Of a stretch of 64,000 nt of DNA, positions 1 to 14,800 are shown piece by piece. Under the pieces are notes generated by a model. It did no database searches. It had not been told where the DNA came from and worked only from the letters and a program-made list of their open reading frames with translations. Position numbers and translations under genes: made by a program. Position 1 is the stretch's first letter. The number at the start of each line of letters is the position of its first letter. Source of the stretch: Epiperipatus broadwayi (lineage: Eukaryota > Onychophora > Udeonychophora > Euonychophora > Peripatidae); NCBI GenBank assembly GCA_028023455.1, contig JAQFVV010006199.1, positions 1,492,001-1,556,000 of the forward strand, read 5' to 3'.

Positions 1-1406
1 TTTAATGGTCATAAATATGTATGTATATGCATGTTTGGTTTATAATAGAGTGGATCAATTAATGGATGTTTAATGTATTGTAGTTTGTTATTATCTTCGA
101 TCTCCTCAATAGATTATTTCACTATAATGTTTAAGATATTTAATAATATAAAAGCATTTCAAAAATATTTCATACTTTAAAAATCTGATTGGTCTTGAAT
201 GTAGTATTTACATGAAAAGGGCTTTGTACGTTTTATTAAAAAACTATTAATATTAGTAATAAGATTGCTGCTATATAATGAGCAATACTGTAAGCCATAA
301 ACAATTATTCTAAGAGAATTAACTTGCTGGTTATTTTAATATGGTATCAAAAGGTGGTAAGTGTATATTATTGGCAGTTCGAATGTTTAATTTGGGTAAA
401 TTGTCTATGATTAATTAATTAATGTATTATTTTCAGTTTAGCAATTATGCATATTGGTTTACATATATATGATGTACATAAGATAAATAATAATTAACTG
501 TAATGCTAACAGAGCAATTGTTTATAGTCATAAAGATAATAATTATGGTGTTTTGTTTGTAGGATTATTACTTATTTATTGACTAACTTCATCAAAACCG
601 CCCCATAAAAATACTTTTAATTATTTCACTGTTAAGGAAAAAAACAAAAATGTAAATAATAGTAAGGATGCTATAGAAAAAATATAAGAACATAAATAAC
701 TATTGTATTTTAAAATGAGTAATAATAATAAAAAAACAATCAATGACTTTATCAATTGTAAAATGTAATGTATGATACACTTTGTAAATACTAAAATTAT
801 TCCTTGTTTTTTTTTTAGAATTCATTGAAATCTTATTGAAATGAATGTGAAAATGTGTTGAATGAGAGAATTCATTTGTATTATCATATACAATTAGAAT
901 CTTCACCTAATTAAATCATTTACCAGAAAATGAGAACCATTTCTGAACATGGGAATTTTATTTGAAGAAATATTTAAATAGAAGATGCATTAAGACCAGA
1001 AACATCTAGCTAAATTGACAAAACTTTTTATATTTTATAACAAGTGCCACAGTATTATATTATTCACAATAATGTAAGAGATTATACTATGAATTTACTA
1101 GATTTAACTTTTTTTTCTTCTTATGAACAAGTCATTTTTATTTTTTGACCTATCCCTTGATAATTTACAAAGGTAGTTTAAGAAATTTATTTTAAAACAC
1201 TTAACTGGGAATTTGAATAAGACATGCTAATATGAATGTAGGTACATATGTGTGTGTGTTGTTTGTAATCTAGTTTTATAGTAGTGATGTGTGTTATTTC
1301 TGAAGATTCAAATCTTGAAAGATATATTTCCATCAGTAGTTTTTTTTTTTATTATTTGCATCTTAATCTATGATTTTTCATTTTTTGGGGGGCCTGATTT
1401 TGAGTG
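1..1406. other. AT-rich non-coding stretch
   Basis: I see no gene, RNA or transposon signature here. The DNA is poly-A/T rich with stop codons in every frame; the short minus-strand open frame at 700-906 is low-complexity and looks like chance. The stretch ends where homology to the LINE at 50.9 kb begins. Confidence 0.6.
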
Positions 1407-3486
1407 TTAATGCAAAACTAGAGAGACAAAAATTATTAAGAAAAACAATATTTACAGTTGATATTCCTAATCTTCAGAAACATTCTAATGAATTTAAATT
1501 AGAACTTATAAATCAGTTTCAAGTATTAATAGATTTTGAACATGATTCAGATTTGAATGAAATTAATAAGAAAATAACTGATACACTTTTAAAAACTGCA
1601 ACAAAGATAGCTGGTAGAAAGAAGCAGCAATTGGCCAATAAAATTTCTACTCAGACTAGAGAATTTAGAAGGAATATTAAAATATACAAAAGTGATGTAT
1701 TAAAAAGGATTGAATGCCTTCAATTTTGTAAAATGGTGTGGAAAGGAGTTGAAAATGATAAAAGAAAGTATAACTGTGAACTAGTAATGAAAACTGTAGG
1801 AAAGAATAAAAATCTCAAGCATGTAAAACAACATTTTGGTTTTGGTAGGAAATTTACATCTGCAATAAGAAAAAAAGATGGAATTATTACTAAAAAGAGA
1901 GATGACATCATGAAATGGGTAGAAGATTTCTATCAAGCATTATATAGTAATAAAAAACAAGAACTTCCTATATCTATTATATCTTCCCAATTGCCCAGAA
2001 TTTTAAATAAAGAAGTGAGACATGCAATTCATTTTATGAAGAAAGGAAAAGCTCCAGATAATGATGGAATTATAATTAATATATTAAAAGAAGCAGGTGA
2101 AGAAATAGAATTTTTTTTAGGAAAGTTATATATCAAATGTCTAAATAATAAAGATGTACCAGATGATTGGAAGAATGCAGTATTAATATTAATATTTAAA
2201 AAAGGTAATAAAGAAGATATTAGAAATTACAGACCTATCAGCCTTTTATCAGTTTTATACAAACTTTTTACCAAGATAATTACAATTCGTCTACAGAGAA
2301 CATTGGATTTCCACCAATCGAGAACAAGCTAGATTTAAAAGTGATTTTAGTACAGTAGATCATATCCAGGTATTCAGAGAAGTTATTGAAAGGACAAATG
2401 AATATGACTTGCCATTATGCTTTGGATTTGTAGATTATGAAAAGGCATTTGATTCTATAAACATTTCTTCAGCGATTAAAGCATTGGATCTTCAAGGTTT
2501 AGATCCAGGATATTGTCATATTTTGAAGAATATTTTTAAAAATGCAACAGCAACAATTAGATTACATAATGATACTAGGAAAGTCAACATTGAGAAGGAT
2601 CTAAAACAGGGTGACTCCATATCTCAAAACTTTTTACAGCAGTGCTGCAAGAAGTATTTTGTGGATTAAAATGGGAACTAAAAGAGTGAAAGAAAATGTA
2701 GATTATTTAAATCATTTAAATTTTGCAGATGATATAGTTGTTTTTGCAAATAATGCTTTAGATCTACAGAAAATGTTGTAGAAGTTATCAGATGAAAATA
2801 GGAAAATAGGACTTTATAAGATAAATGTTAAAAAAACTAAAGTAATATTCACTGGATTTTCTCAAAATATGAAAATAAAGATTGATTATGATGAGTTAAA
2901 AGTTAATAGCTACAAATATCTTGGTCACTTTATTAATACAGATGGAAACATAATGAATGAAATTAATCATAGAATTAAGCTTGGTTGGAGTGCATTTGGT
3001 AGAAATAACTTGATACTAAAAGGAAATATATACTATGTGTTTGAAAGGATATAAATATGTTTTACCAGTTCTTACTTATGGGTCTGAGATTTGAACACTT
3101 AATAGAAGAGCAATACAGAGACTTTAGACCACTCAATGAAGTATGGAAAGATGAATGTTAGGAATAACAAGAAGAGATCAAAAACTCAATATATGGGTAA
3201 TAGATCAAACAGGTGTCACTGATCTCATTGAAAAATTTAAAAGACTGAAGTGGAGTTGGGTTGGACATATTTCTAGAAGAGATGATAATAGATGGACAAT
3301 TGAAATCTTAAACTGGATTCCAAGAGGTTGTAAAAGACCCAGAAAGAGACCACATGTGAGATGGATGCATGAAATAAAGGGTGCAGGGATGATGTGGAGA
3401 AGAGAAGCTAAAGATTGAAGAAGATGGATTGAACTTGGGGTGATATTCATCCTGCAGGGGATTGATAATGATTGATGATGATTATG
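1407..3486 (+). pseudogene. RTE-type LINE, 5'-truncated reverse transcriptase copy
   Basis: This is the reverse transcriptase part of a non-LTR retrotransposon. The first frame (to 2332) carries the linker region, GKAPDNDGI (about 2046) and NYRPISLLSVLYK (about 2225). After a frameshift near 2320 come motif A (YEKAFDS, about 2436-2456) and QGDSIS (about 2606). After a second shift near 2630 comes the catalytic FADDIVVFA (2721-2747). A stop interrupts at about 2779. The C-terminal domain (3155-3418) has the KxxWxWxGHIxRRxDNRWT and RGxKRxRxRPxxRW pattern typical of RTE/BovB-like ORFs. No endonuclease lies upstream: similarity to the copy at 50.9 kb starts at about 1407. The 3' end is a TGAT-rich tail, as in RTE elements. 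Several frameshifts and stops make it non-functional. The clade name is an inference from motifs. Confidence 0.85.
3461..3486 (+). repeat. TGAT-rich 3' tail of the RTE LINE
   Basis: Short imperfect GATAATGATT / GATGATGATTA repeats directly follow the decayed C-terminal coding sequence. RTE-clade LINEs usually end in short tandem repeats instead of poly-A, so this probably marks the element's 3' end. Confidence 0.55.
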
Positions 3487-6039
3487 GCTTGGAGATTTTT
3501 TGGACATTATATGATATGTTTGATATAGTACAGTAATTTGATCACAGAAATTCAGGGTGAAATTTTATTTTTATTTCCATTTGGAATGCAGCTTGGAACT
3601 TTTCCCTTTTTGTATACTATTATGCCACTGAACCACCATATATAAACAAATATTTTTGCATCTATAATAACTAACACTTTAATGTCAGTGCTTTGTTACA
3701 ATCCAGTATTGTATATTATACAGTAGAACAGTAATTTTCAACATATTAAAGCAATATTTATATATGGTTATGTCTGTAATTTAAAAATTAGAAGTTTATT
3801 TTAAAAGTAAAGTTTTTCAACAATTTTAATAAATAAAAAATTATATATACAATTTATATGCACAGATAAATGGATACAGTATGATTAATTAGAAGTTTAT
3901 TTTAAAAGTAATTTAAAGCAAGATATCTATTTTATTAACATTTGTAAAGGTATTTTATAATTATAAAATAGAAATGGCATTATCTTAGAAAAGGTAACTA
4001 AAGTTCTTATAAAAGATTGATTAATTAAGGAGATAAGTATTTGATGTAATTTAGTCTGATAATCTCTTCCAAAGATAAAATTTTGTAAATGTCATGATTG
4101 GAGAAATAAGTTGCAGATCAAAATGAAGTTGATGAGTTATCTATGCCTATTCAAACAATAGCTGATGGATCCGATTTTGCTGATAAGCTAACTCCAGGAA
4201 CTATAAATAGGTGTTATAAATTATTGTGTGCAATTTACTTTTGATTGATTAGTGCTGAACTACTTTGATTGCTGAAGTATTATTGCTGAAATACTTTGAT
4301 TGATTTTATTGTGTTGATCTTTCTGATTGTGCTTTCAATATTCTTATTATATTTAGTGTTGAAAAATACAATGGAAGAGTAGAGAAGCCACAATTTGCTT
4401 CACTCTTGCCAACTGGCAGAGTGCAGGCCAAATAGTCATAGAGAAATATAGAAAGGAGTTGTCACCTAATGTAGAAACATTTGTGTCCATTATATGCATA
4501 AATTTCAATTGTCTATTGCTGTGGAGAGAAAACAGTCATCAATTAATAAGTAAACTATCATCCAATACTGCCTGATTAAAACATATAGCTACAATAACTA
4601 TGGTTGAACAACTGAAGTTCACTAAAAGTATATTAATACCTGAAGTCTAATCTCAAATTTTTAGTGATTAAAGGGAATGCATATTACATTTAAAATATAT
4701 TCTTATAGTACTAACATTAAATATTTATCTTCATTATTCCTGAAAATATTTTATAAATTATCATTATTTTTGATTTTCTAAATATGTTTAAAAATTAATA
4801 TGATTAGATATTGCTATTTTATTTTATTTAATCATGCCACAAATCAGGCGGGGTAAATTTCAATGAAGAGTAATTTTTTATCAAAAGCAATTAGCTTATT
4901 ATTGCAATTACTAGCCATGCTTTTAAAGACTTATTATTTGAGGCTGTTTTGTTTATATATGAGATTTGTTTGTTTGTGTTTTATTTCTTTATAAATTATT
5001 GTTATACCATTGTAATTGCTGGTCACTTGCAATCATCATGTTACTTAGAGCAGTTGTGCACAATAGTTAGACATTCCTACCACATATCATTTGCTTTGTT
5101 TTTTGTATATCTTGGCTGATACCGTTTGCAACTGCCAATCACTCTTATGCTTAATACCTTTATAGATTTATAGAAGAATTACAAAAGTGGTAATTTACAT
5201 GAAGTTTGATTATTTAAATCAATTCATTCACATCTTATAACCATATTTTATATAAATTTCACAATTTTCTTGAGAACTATAGCCATGAATATGACTACCA
5301 GTTAGTTGACAGCATGATCAGCAAACTATGTTTTATGTATTTATTTTTTTAATTAAATTAGTAAGAAAATATTTTTTTGTTGTTGTTGATTCTGAAAACT
5401 AATTGGGATGGTAATGCCTGGGTTTTTTTTTTTTTTTTGCAGCCCAGTTTTCAGCTGATAAAGAGTTTATTTTTAGAAAAAATGTATTTATAATTCGATC
5501 ACATTAAGAAAGCAGAAAAATTTGAATTTATTCAGACTTTGCATGATGCATGGAAACTTTTCATATTATACTTGTTAAGAATAAAATAAGTTTTAAATTA
5601 ACTTGAAAGTTTATTTTTACATTTCAAATATATTTTCATTTATTTTAATGATATTATTAACAAAAGTAAAATATATTTAATATTTATGTAATAATAAATA
5701 ATCATAACTTTAAATATAAGTAATTGAAATGGAAGTAAATATCTCCCACTGAATTATATAATTTATTTTTTGTCTCTGTTGTTACATAAATTTAGTTTTT
5801 TGATGTAGTTTTAAACTAGAAGGTGAATTTGATCTATTATTTTAATTTATGTGTAGTTTTATGGATTTTTTTTTTCAGGATTATGCAAATCTACATGGAA
5901 AAACCTAAAAAAAAATAACATTCATTGGATGCTCAGACATAAATGTTTTTTTTTTCAAAACTAGTCTTTATACATTTTAAAATTATTTTATTTTTTGAAT
6001 TACATTTGCTCATTCTTGAAACATTAATTACTATATAAC
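3487..6039. other. AT-rich non-coding stretch with a small LTR- or promoter-like patch
   Basis: No coding region is supportable. At about 4200 a TATAAATAGG box sits in a less AT-rich patch (4090-4560) with short imperfect repeats of a CTGAARTACTTTGATTG-like motif. It could be a decayed LTR or promoter, but I could not define ends. The rest is low complexity with several T homopolymers (for example near 5421-5439 and 5866-5875). Confidence 0.45.
3786..3911 (+). repeat. 25 bp perfect direct repeat, 101 bp apart
   Basis: The same 25 bases (starting AATTAGAAGTTTATTTT) occur at 3786-3810 and 3887-3911. It may be a local duplication or flanks of a small insertion. No function can be assigned. Confidence 0.6.
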
Positions 6040-6250
6040 AAAAAACACAAAAGAAAAATAAAGGAGGTCACTTGCTTCGAAATCTCGAAGAAATTGGCTA
6101 CGTAATACTAGCTTATTTGAATATTTGCATATATTTTACTATACATTTTATGAAGGCTATGAATATGAGGCATAGATCCTTGAAAACGTTAAGCCGTTAA
6201 ACTTTAATATTAATTTATATCTTCTTCTTTATTAACAATTATAAATAAGT
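6040..6250 (+). pseudogene. Penelope-like element, 3'-terminal fragment
   Basis: This is an inverted, diverged copy of the 3' end of the PLE at 45.05-45.30 kb. It encodes the same C-terminal peptide (TCFEISKKLAT, stop at 6103-6105; the 45 kb copy reads TCFEISKKWAT) and continues through about 145 bp of shared 3' UTR. Relative to the 45 kb copy, about 44 bp just before this peptide are missing, so the junction near 6067 is out of frame. The copy is strongly 5'-truncated: similarity starts at about 6040. It supports a multicopy PLE family that loses its 5' end on insertion. Confidence 0.8.
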
Positions 6251-6819
6251 CTTTTTGTTACATAATATTGAGAAGTAAAACTATATTAATTACTATCGAA
6301 AATAATTTAATTTTATTTCAAATTTAGTTTAAACTGAAGGTTATATATATATTGAATAATATTTTAAAGTTGATTTTAATTATGTTTAATATTCTGTGAA
6401 AAGTTCATAAATAAATGAGTTCATGCAAGGTTGCAAGATTTGAGAATGTTATATTTACTGAAGGCATTTTAAGATAATAAAAAAAGGCAGCCACTGTATT
6501 TTAAATGACATAGACTAAAATGTACAAATCTTAATGTTTTTATTTTTTATTTCATTTTTATTTGAAAATATATAATTGAAACAATGTATCTTGATGCAAT
6601 GAATTTTGTGGATCCATTGTATTGAAGACTACTCATTTTCAGATTCTGTATAGCTATAACACTAATAGAATTTTAATTTAATTTTATTGCTTTTTTATAA
6701 ATGTATGATATTATAATATAAAATAATTTTTTGATTCATTTACTCATCAAACAGCAAGTAAATAATACAATAATATAAATTTCATACAAGAAAAATCTTG
6801 AATTAGGAGTTTCAAATAT

Positions 6820-6915
6820 AACCCATAAAATATAAAACATTATATATATATATATATATTCTAACCTAACCCATAAAATATAAAACATTATATATATATA
6901 TATATATTCTAACCT
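6820..6915 (+). repeat. 48 bp tandem duplication containing (TA)n
   Basis: Two adjacent copies (6820-6867 and 6868-6915) of an AACCCATAAAATATAAAACA-type unit, each followed by (TA)n and TTCTAACC. The second copy ends inside the left edge of the 5 kb repeat family, so the duplication may have occurred at that element's boundary. Confidence 0.7.
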
Positions 6916-9900
6916 GTAATTATGCATCTTCACTTCCAGATAATATATATGAAATAAAACGGGTTCTATCTCAGTTAATAATTAATAACTAAAATATTCA
7001 GCATTAAAATTAAAATATTCCACTAGCTCAAATTTAAAATTCGAATAAGGTTCAATTTATAAAAATATATTAAATAAATATTTAATATTTTCATGAGACT
7101 TGAAGTGAAAATACAGGTGACAAGATAGATTACATTGAGCCAATATCCCACAGGATACTACCTCAATGGCATAAGAACACTATCCCCCTTATTACTATTT
7201 CAAATAACAAACGCATAGTAATCTTACGACTTTAATAACTTCTACTCACTAAGATTAAACTAATAATTAAGTCTTAATCTTCTATTTGTAATAATCTAGC
7301 TCAATAAAATAATCTCAGGTTCATAAAGTTTATTCTAAGTTAATTTAAAAATACGGTAGTAAAATATGAGAAGGGATTTTATGTCATAATCTACTACACT
7401 GAAACTAATAATAATAAATAAAAGTAATAATATTCTTCATTGTTTAACTAATTCTGTATATCTTTTCTTTTTACTATAATTTTATTACCATAATAAAATA
7501 ATAAAATAATTTTATATAATCTTTACCTTCATGTGATGATATAATAAATACGTGGTAGCATTTTAATAATCTGACAAACAAAATATGTGTGGCAACTGAT
7601 AGCATATAATTTAATATAATATTGTGATAACTGATTTATGACCAATAAAATAATGTAAGATTATGATTATTTAATTATAATGAATACCAATAAAATATTT
7701 AAAATTCTTAAAATAATTCTCTATTTATCTTTTGTGCAAAATTATATATTTGTTTCGATTATTATGCATATATCGTGTTTTCATGCAGCGATGTGGAGAA
7801 ATAAATAACTCGGACACAAAATTTTTGAAATAACAAAGTTTATTACTAACAACAAATAAATAAACAATTTATTTACACTATTTACAGTGGATATCCTTAA
7901 CTTTTTTACTTTACAGTTTGATCTACCGGGTTATATAAAAAAAAAAAATTATATTTTAATTACATCTTTATTTAGATTTAGGACAAAATTAAAAAAATAT
8001 TACTATTTGGTTTCTCATTATGGTTAACTTATTACAAATAAATTTATCTATTTTATTAGCAACAGCATTTTATCCTTAATATTATTAAACTATCTTATTT
8101 TTTTAAAAAATTCATACTTAGGAAACATTCTATAGAAAACAAAATTTTATAATGAGTATGGATTTCTCAAAATATTAAAAAATTTTCATCTTGCAAAGTC
8201 AAAGATGTTACACAAAATATTATCTAAAAATTCAGTACTAGATTTTAGTGTTTATTACACAATGTTTACTAATCATAATATATTCTTCTTTAAGCCTTAC
8301 TTTAGTATGATATAAGTGTAATCATCAATATATTTCTGTTAATCAATAAACAAAAAATATACTATGCATATTGTTTACATAATTTACTTTGTACTATTGT
8401 ATTTTAAAAATATGCAATACTTATTTTTCTCTTAAAAAAAAATAATACTAAAGCATTTAAAATTATTATCACTTTAAAGAAAATATCTTTGTTTCGATAC
8501 TTTATTTTAAAAAAGTTTATATTTCATTTCCGAAATAAAATTCAAAATATATTCTATGATTCTTTTCTTTCCTTAGGATACTTTGGATCTTCAATTTTAA
8601 GTTATAACGTCCTATTCCTTCTAAGCAAATAAACCAATCTTATACAAAACTATAGCATAACTTAAGTTCTAAATTATTTATCATTTCTCTTAAAATATCT
8701 TACTAAACGATGCAGTTACATGAAATAAAGATAGCGAAAACAGATGCATAGGATTAAGGAAGAAAGCTAGAGTATTACTCTTAACATATTTCAAAATCAT
8801 GGTACAGTGCGAAGAGGTATGACATTTACCTGCCTAATATCCTCTAGTACAGGGACGATGTTAAAGCTATTTCTTCAGCTTTATTAGAACATCAAATATT
8901 TAAAGAAATATAAACACTGTCCAAATAAAATGTGTATCAGTCATAGGGCTTTGTTAACTATGCTGATATTCACATAAAGACTAAATATTATTTCCATTCC
9001 TTATAACATCCTATTTCTTAAAACATCATCTTGGTTTCCTGTTCACTAAGTACTTCCAAGCCACCATCTCAATATTATTTCTCAAGATTTTCCACATCTT
9101 ACATCGATAAATAACTATCTGCCTTTACAAAACAATAAATAAAATTCATTAATAGTTAAACAATCTTACGATCCTATAAGAAAAGTCTGCTTACTTCATT
9201 GCTCTGTATGTTTAATCATATACAATCTACTTAGACAATATTTGAATATCCAATAACATGAAAATTTTAAAAGAATCACATAATTATTTGTTATGTTGGA
9301 TTATATCACTAATAAAAATAAAAAAAAAAATTGTCGTATGCATATTTCTAAATCAATCCTATCTCATAATGTTTTTTTAAAATGTTGTATGAAATGTGGT
9401 ACATATAAGTAAAAAAAAACTTTTACACTTCATTCTTCCAATTTATGGATGATCTAAAGAAAACAAAAAAAAATATACATTATAAATTATCAATAGTTAT
9501 TATTATTACCAATAACCTTTATCTAGTCATCGTGTTCAGTAGGCTTCCTCTATCCACTTGAGCATTGCAGATATAAAAAAAATTCACACCCATACTCTTT
9601 ATATTAAAATATTTTAAGCTAAATTATTAGATTGTTATATTATAAAATTTTAATATTAATAAATTAATGTTTTTATGTTTTTCCTAATCTTATATAAAAA
9701 ATTTAGATTTAAACTAGGTTAACAAAATAAAAGGAATCAAAACTATATTTACATATTTTCTTGACAATAGTTCCTGATAAGTCCAAAATGTTTATTATTT
9801 TCTCTAGAGTTTTTAAAAATGTTCTTCTCCAAGCGCGTTAAAGTTTAAAATAAAATAATTATTAATCCATTTAATAAAATTTATAGAAAATAATCCTTGG

Positions 9901-11850
9901 TTTTAGTATTTAGGACGATAATTATTAAATCATAATATTAAAGAATTATTCCCACGAAGCTTCTTAATCTTCTCTACCAATATTATCTGCGTATCCAATG
10001 CATCAATCCATCTAATTTAACTTTAAAAATATTCGATAAAATTTTAAGTACTATTTGTATTTTCATGGATCGATCTTTTATTCATCTATGTGTTCACTTT
10101 TTTATTATGTTTCCTTCTTGATACATTTAAACTTTCATTTGGTATTTTTTATAAATCTCTTTTAATAATAAAAAACTTCAAGTACTTTTAAACAAATCTT
10201 TTCTAAATACATTTTTAAATAATTCTAAGAACGGATATTTTAATATCAAAAAACGCTTCTGTTACATATTTTCCTGTGCTCTTTCTTTAATTCTTGAAAA
10301 CACTTTTAAAAAATGCCACCTTCAGGAAATATATAACACTTTACTCCTTTGAACATAATATTCTATAAAATAATTCATGAGACATAACTGTCTTATCACC
10401 ATTTTAAAATAAATCTTAGATAAACTTATAAATAATACGTTTCAATACATTTTTTAGACTCCGTATAATGTCCGAGCTGTGGTTTTTTTTTATGTACCAA
10501 AACAGTTCTTCGGTGAAATATTAATAAAGCTGTATCAATAAATATTCCAAACATTTTTTCAGCATTACAACTTATATTCATTTTATTTCGTAGTATATCC
10601 ATCCTTTATTGCGAAGCTTAGGTTAAATTTTTAGATAAAATACGACTGATAAAGGAACTTTAAAAAATTTAACAAAGCATGTTAAACGAAATTATTAAAA
10701 TATTTTTTTAGTTTACACTCTCTTTTTTACAAGTTACTTTTAAAATATTACTTAGTTTTTGCAAATAAATTATGAGAGAGTGCTAAAATTGACTAAAATA
10801 ATAATTTTAAAATACTATCTCTTTGATAGCTATAATTTACTTTTCTCTGGTTTCAATACATTATTAATCTCCCTTGATAACTTAGTTATGACAATATTTA
10901 TAGTGTGTAAGAATACCTATTCCTATTGGTTAATTCTTACTTTAGCTTGAGAACAAATTTACATATTTTCAATTTATAGCAGAATTATATTTCAAAATCA
11001 GAAATTATGACATAATGAACCCAAAATATTATTTAAAATATTACTTTTAAATAAATTATTATTTTATTAAAACTATTTAAACATTTAAAATAACTTTTAA
11101 AATAATTTTAATAACCTATTCCATTTTTTTTTAATATTCAATTTATCTTGTTTTTATTTAAATAAAATATTTAATTTTTATTATAACTGTATTCGTCTTT
11201 ATGATACTATTTAAAACATTACATCATTTAAATATGCAATAACGACAGTTAACTTAATATTTATTATTATTTGCTTTTATGATAGGCAATAATTCTATCC
11301 AATTCTATAATATAACTTTTAAAATATTTTAAACTTTGTTATTAATTCAAACAAGCAGTGTGTGAAAGTATATAGTATACAAGTCACATGATTAATAACT
11401 TTGACAGACGATTTTTAATCTATTTTTCTGCCCAGATTTACAAAATTGATACACTTATTATATTATATAAAATAATTATAAAAAATTTGGAAGAATAATT
11501 TAGAAAATATAGAATTAAATACAATTTTCACCATCATAAAGTTTATTTTAAAAATATACTATATTAATTTTGATTATTAAATATGATTACAAATTTAAAT
11601 GTAGCATTTATTAAATTATACGTTTTAAACTATTAAAATCGAATTTTTAAATATACTTTTAATTATTTATAGCTGTGTTATTTAATATGGCCAGCTTTTA
11701 CAACCATATGAAACAATATTTTGAACTTTACTTAACTACTTTTTAAATAATTCGCCATAATTTTATATACTACATATTTGCTTTAGCTTTAAATTGTACT
11801 TTAAAAATATAATCGACAAACTATAATTAATGTATTAAAAGAACATATTC
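6907..11850. repeat. About 5 kb dispersed repeat, copy A (decayed element of unknown class)
   Basis: The stretch is collinear with 23,598-28,672. Matching anchors occur in order: a (TA)n-TTCTAACC left edge, CTCAATGGCATAA (about 7163), AACAATTTATTTACA (about 7862), a block at 8560-8990 containing TTAAAGCTATT and CAGCTTTATTA, and TATGGCCAGCTTTT (about 11688). No intact ORF is present. In the 8560-8880 block the minus-strand translation resembles that of copy B (for example N-N-L-E-L-K-L-C-Y against D-N-L-E-F-K-I-C-Y), which hints at a dead coding region, but I do not recognise the family. No LTRs, poly-A or clear TIRs were found; the right edge is fuzzy near 11.85 kb. Confidence 0.75.
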
Positions 11851-14800
11851 TAAAATTTAAAATTTTTAGTAATTGACTGTTATAAACTATTACTGACCTA
11901 TAGAAAAGGGCACAATATATATATATATATAGCTTTTTTAATTACATGACATTTTATTTGTATATATATATATATATGGGTGTGTAATTAAAAATGCATA
12001 AAATATTATTTAGTGTAATAAAACTAATGTTGTAAAGATTTTTAAAAAATAAAATAAGTGGTATTAGTTTTATTCAAAGAACATTCTACTATGAACATAT
12101 TAAATAATTTGGTATTATTATAACTAAGCTACTTTTAACTGGAAGTCTTAAAAAAATTAGTATGATTATTTGAAATTTAGCATATGATGGTATATTTTCA
12201 AATGAAAATCTAGCATCTAAACAAGATCTACTACTATACCAATATAAATGAATAACATCTAATTTATTATGAATTTCATAAAAAAATATATTTTAATAGA
12301 TGTGGCATATAAATGGAATGTATAATTCTGTAAAACAGATAAAATAGACAACATAATAATTCTTCTGAACAGAGATATAATGTAATAAGCTTTGATAACA
12401 AGAAATATAAACAGTACAATTAAAGCTGATCAAGGTAAAAAGTTATACACACACACACATATATATATATAAACAATTTAATTTATATAAATAAGAACGT
12501 AGGAAGTCAATATGATTTGCTCAGAGTAATAATGATAATGATAATAAAAGAAGAAAGACTTTAACTATAATATTGCATATAATTTATATAACTAAGTGTT
12601 ATACATTAATAATGTGAAGTAAGAAATCAACAATATATCAAATCTATATAACCAATATTAAATATTTCACAGAGACATATTTTTTAGAATTGAAAAAATA
12701 TTTTTTTAAATTTCTGTTTATTTTATTTTTGCAATCATACCAATAAAATTAATATGAAATTGTGTTTTATGTTTTATATAAACTTGTGTTGGAATCATTT
12801 TAATTCAGACATACCCTATCTGTGGTCTTCCAAGTTTTTATATGTGACCTGAAACACAGTCATTAATCTATTTTTTTTAAATCTTGAGATGTCTGGCATC
12901 TACCTGTTCCTGACTTTAATTGGAAACTGCACTCATAACATATTTGTTTGTATGGTGTTTGGTAATTACATCGATTTGTGACAATTTTGTTTCTTATAAT
13001 TTCAAGATCGATTATGATAGCAAGCTATAATTTTACTCACATTGGCAAAAGTTTTCAAAATACAAATGAAAAATATTTGATGAAAATAATGTTTCAAGAC
13101 AATTTGGAAGAAAAATACTTTGTTGTGCAAAATAAACACAGTTTAGCAACTTGTTTGATTTGTCATGAAAAAAATATAACATTATTCATCATTATAACAT
13201 GAAGCACAAATCATTTAAGGATTCTTTTTCTCCTATAACCTTAATATATGAAAATGAACAATAATTGTAAAGGCATTCTTTTATGCATACTCACTGTGAT
13301 GGTTAAGCAGAGGAAAAGTTCTGGATCTTTTTTTTTTGTCAAGAAATTATTTAATTTTTACAAAAAAAAAAAAAAACAATGAAGTTTACAGAGAACTTGA
13401 AAATGATTGACGGTGATATTTTTAACCTTTCTGTGTAACATCACAGAAAAAATTGGTGTAGTCAGTCATTGTTTGTAAACTGAAAATAAATCAAGTTCAC
13501 ATGTGGAAAATAAAGTATTTGCTTTTGAAGAGTGCAGTGTACACATGCCCATTTAGAGTGCATGCATTTATTTAATTAAAATAGATATTGAAAGAAGTTA
13601 TTATGTCTAATTAAAATAAATTACTAATTAATTAAGAAACTAATTAAAAATAGACTAAGCATCTATCACAAGGAAATATAAAATCAAATCCTGCATAATT
13701 TTTCAACTGCTATGTCTGAGTTCAATACACGCATATATTTTATGTTTAACAAAATATGTTAATTAGTTTTATAAATGATCATTGAGTAATAATTAATTAA
13801 ATTAATTTTACATAAAATCTCTCTATTTAGTGATGACTACTTTATATATATATATATTAGACATTAAACATATTTCTGCTATTATATTAACTTTAATCTT
13901 TATAATGTATATAGCAGCACTAACCATAATAAAAGCTAACAAGATGGTATTGAGATTTTTCCAGAAAACTCTATGATCATTTGAAATTAATTAGCCACTT
14001 TATACAAGGAATTTAAGGAGTAGATTCTAGGATTAAAGAAATGTTAAGAATTGTCTGTTGCTTGTAGAAAATTCTTGATATTTAGAAACAGCAATTATTA
14101 TACAACTATCTGTATTGGGATATGATTATGCAAAGCTATGTGGCAAATTCATCGAGCATGAGCTCAAAAATGATTTTTTTAAAAAAAAAAAAAAAAAAAG
14201 AGGAAGGGGAAAAGTATGCCAAATTTAGAAATTAGTGCCTGGAAACCTGGAAAATACAAGACTATACAAAAGTGTGCCCAAATGCTGCTCATGTTGTTTG
14301 TACCAACCAATTTTTGCAGATCATTCTCTTCTAAAATGAAATATGCAAGAATATATTAAGAATAGCATGTAGCAATCATAAATAATCAAAAGTTAGTCTC
14401 TACATCAAAAATCATACTAAGTTATAAATAAACATTTTTGCATTATTATATTATGAGATATAGTATACTATTGTTGTGACCAGTAACATAGAAAACATGT
14501 GTATAAGACCTGAAGAAAAAAATGTTAAGTATAGTTGAATTTGAGACTTTTAATATGGTTTTTTTATTGAAAAAATACTGAGTAAATGCATGTGTCTTAT
14601 TTCAGTTCTTTTCATTTCTCTGTTATGTCTCTGTCATGTATATGAATCACCACATATAGTAGAGTGGATACTTTTTTTCTGTAGTAAATTATTAGTGAAA
14701 TTAATAACTAATTAATAAAGTCTTAAATAATCATTATTTTAGATTATATAATAAATTAAAATTGCATTTAGCTATTGCTAAAGTTGTACACTAACTTAAT

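Noticed and set aside
4090-4380. LTR with TATAAATAGG promoter and a following primer-binding site
   Set aside because: Neither end nor a tRNA-complementary primer site could be defined, and no second copy was seen.
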